NCBI GenBank assembly: GCA_918797485.1
Contig: CAKKNE010000003.1
Span: forward strand, 372,001-436,000
Length of the DNA stretch: 64,000 nt
Direction of reading: 5' to 3'
Origin: Pelagomonas calceolata
Lineage: Eukaryota; Sar; Pelagophyceae; Pelagomonadales; Pelagomonadaceae
Part shown: one piece after another, positions 63,159-64,000 of the stretch
Layout: the number at the start of each line of letters is the position of its first letter
Numbering within the stretch: the stretch's first letter is position 1
Made by a program: the position numbers and the translations under genes
Notes under the pieces: generated by a model
What the model saw: the letters and a program-made list of their open reading frames with translations, nothing else
What the model was told of the DNA's origin: nothing
The model's database searches: none

Positions 63159-64000
63159 ATGATCCTCACAACATGCCCCGCCTGCGCCAAGCCACTGGCC
63201 CACGACGCGCCGCGTTGCGTTAGATGTAAGTTGAGGTACTGCAACAAAACTTGCCAGCACGACCACTGGCGCCGCGGCCACAAGCAAATGTGTAAGAAAA
63301 TACACCGCGGCGGCAACGCGGAACAGTATAATGCAGACAAAAAATACAAGGAGGCCGTCGCGGTCGCGGTCGAGGCGTGCGCGGCCGACACAAAGGGGCA
63401 GAAATGCTACATCTGCACGCAAGCCGTCCACTGGAAGACAAAGGAGGGCCTCGTGCGCGGGTGCGCGTGCCGCGGGACGGCGGGCTTCGCTCATGTGTCG
63501 TGCTTAGCGGAGCAGGCGAAGATTGTGGTCGCGGAGGCGGAGGAGAATAATTTGGATGGCGAGCGATGGTCTTCGAGGTGGAACCAGTGGTTTGCATGTA
63601 GCATGTGCAAGCAGAACTACCACGGCGTCGTGCGGTGTGCGCTCGGGTGGGCGTGCTGGAAGACGTACGTGGGGCGGCCGGAGGAAGACCGACTTCGGCG
63701 CTTGGCGATGGGCGTGCTTGGGACCGGTTTATCCCTTGCGAATCGCCCAGAGGAAGAATTGTCTGTGAAAGAGGCCGAGTTGGCTATGGTGCGGCGCCTT
63801 GGCGCATCAGAAGAAGAATTGCTCGCCACGCAGGGCAACCTTGCAAATACGTATGCATTTCTGGGACGGTTTGAGCAGGCCCTAGATATGAACCAAGAAT
63901 CTTACTTGGGATATTTGAAGCTCCATGGGGAGGAAAACGTATATACCCTCCGGGCGGCCAATAACCTTGCGGACGTTCTTTTATCTCTACAGCGCTTCGA
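63159..64000 (+). CDS. MYND zinc finger / RING-variant / TPR protein, 3' end beyond window
   Basis: At least 280 residues, open to the right edge. N-terminal MYND-type finger (CPACAKPLAHDAPRCVRCKLRYCNKTCQHDHWRRGHKQMC), then a RINGv-like Cys set (CYICTQAVHW...GCACRGTAGFAHVSCL...WFACSMCKQNYHG), then TPR repeats of kinesin-light-chain type (NLANTYAFLGRFEQALDMNQESYLGYLKLHGEENVYTLRAANNLADVLLSLQRF). This order is a large expanded family in stramenopile algae. MYND fingers bind Pro-rich peptides; a RINGv part could act as an E3. The role is unknown. The start follows CCAAAATG. Confidence 0.85.
   Translation, partial: MILTTCPACAKPLAHDAPRCVRCKLRYCNKTCQHDHWRRGHKQMCKKIHRGGNAEQYNADKKYKEAVAVAVEACAADTKGQKCYICTQAVHWKTKEGLVRGCACRGTAGFAHVSCLAEQAKIVVAEAEENNLDGERWSSRWNQWFACSMCKQNYHGVVRCALGWACWKTYVGRPEEDRLRRLAMGVLGTGLSLANRPEEELSVKEAELAMVRRLGASEEELLATQGNLANTYAFLGRFEQALDMNQESYLGYLKLHGEENVYTLRAANNLADVLLSLQRF

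Overview
This window is nuclear DNA from a compact, GC-rich eukaryote. It is most likely a unicellular stramenopile alga, and a pelagophyte close to Aureococcus or Pelagomonas fits best. The evidence is: KDEL receptor, 20S proteasome, WDR1/AIP1 and cathepsin X genes; short introns (56-140 bp) carrying a shared core motif and often a GC 5' splice site; long Pro-Thr repeat proteins; modules containing YDILYDDG; and a MYND-finger/TPR protein. The organism call is an inference from protein families and gene style, because no ribosomal or organellar marker is present. I see no rRNA, tRNA, CRISPR array, virus-like element or autonomous transposon.

Layout, left to right. 1-11.2 kb: a secreted fibronectin-III/glycine-rich protein running off the left edge, a sulfotransferase, a disordered protein, and two tandem RING/Tudor paralogues whose module order differs. 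11.7-27.6 kb: KDEL receptor, an exostosin-type glycosyltransferase, a three-exon GH27 alpha-galactosidase, a giant (about 2,918 residue) Pro-Thr repeat membrane protein, AIP1, and a TB2/DP1/HVA22-like membrane protein. 28.4-38.8 kb: a small secreted or plastid-targeted ORF, a two-exon gene of unknown function, an ADP-ribosylglycohydrolase-like protein, a CobW GTPase, a C-type-lectin/multi-TM/RelA-SpoT-like receptor, and two small secreted proteins. 38.9-54.6 kb: a DUF6817-like protein, an HCF101-like Fe-S carrier, a hypothetical protein, proteasome alpha-4, a glycosyltransferase with a Cys module, a SEC14-EXPERA fusion, an ankyrin protein lacking an ATG, a methyltransferase, a TFIIIC-like TPR protein fused to zinc-finger/SAP/Tudor modules, and a thioredoxin. 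55-64 kb: an alpha/beta hydrolase, an AP2 factor, a HAD-HIT fusion, an isochorismatase-like hydrolase, a long-chain acyl-CoA synthetase, a membrane-anchored cathepsin X, and a MYND/TPR protein cut by the right edge.

Two genome-scale signals run through the window. (1) A roughly 24-bp element, GCTAGCGG-(2-9 nt)-TGTAA(A)GACACTAGC, occurs 12 times. It is always intergenic and always oriented so that it lies 60-245 bp upstream of a start codon. In divergent gene pairs only one of the two genes has it. It behaves like an undescribed core promoter or 5'-leader element. (2) A 14-bp core, GACGC-CATC-GACGC, recurs in introns in both orientations, near start codons and in 3' intergenic DNA. Several of these introns also carry GTGTGGAAA/TTTCCACAC ends, as expected of introner-like (intron-generating, MITE-like) elements. 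Three to five of the ten introns I could place use GC-AG.

Secretory and glycan genes are over-represented (KDEL receptor, three carbohydrate- or sulfo-transferases, alpha-galactosidase, cathepsin X, cell-surface repeat proteins), but no gene cluster with a joint function is evident. Neighbours look functionally unrelated.
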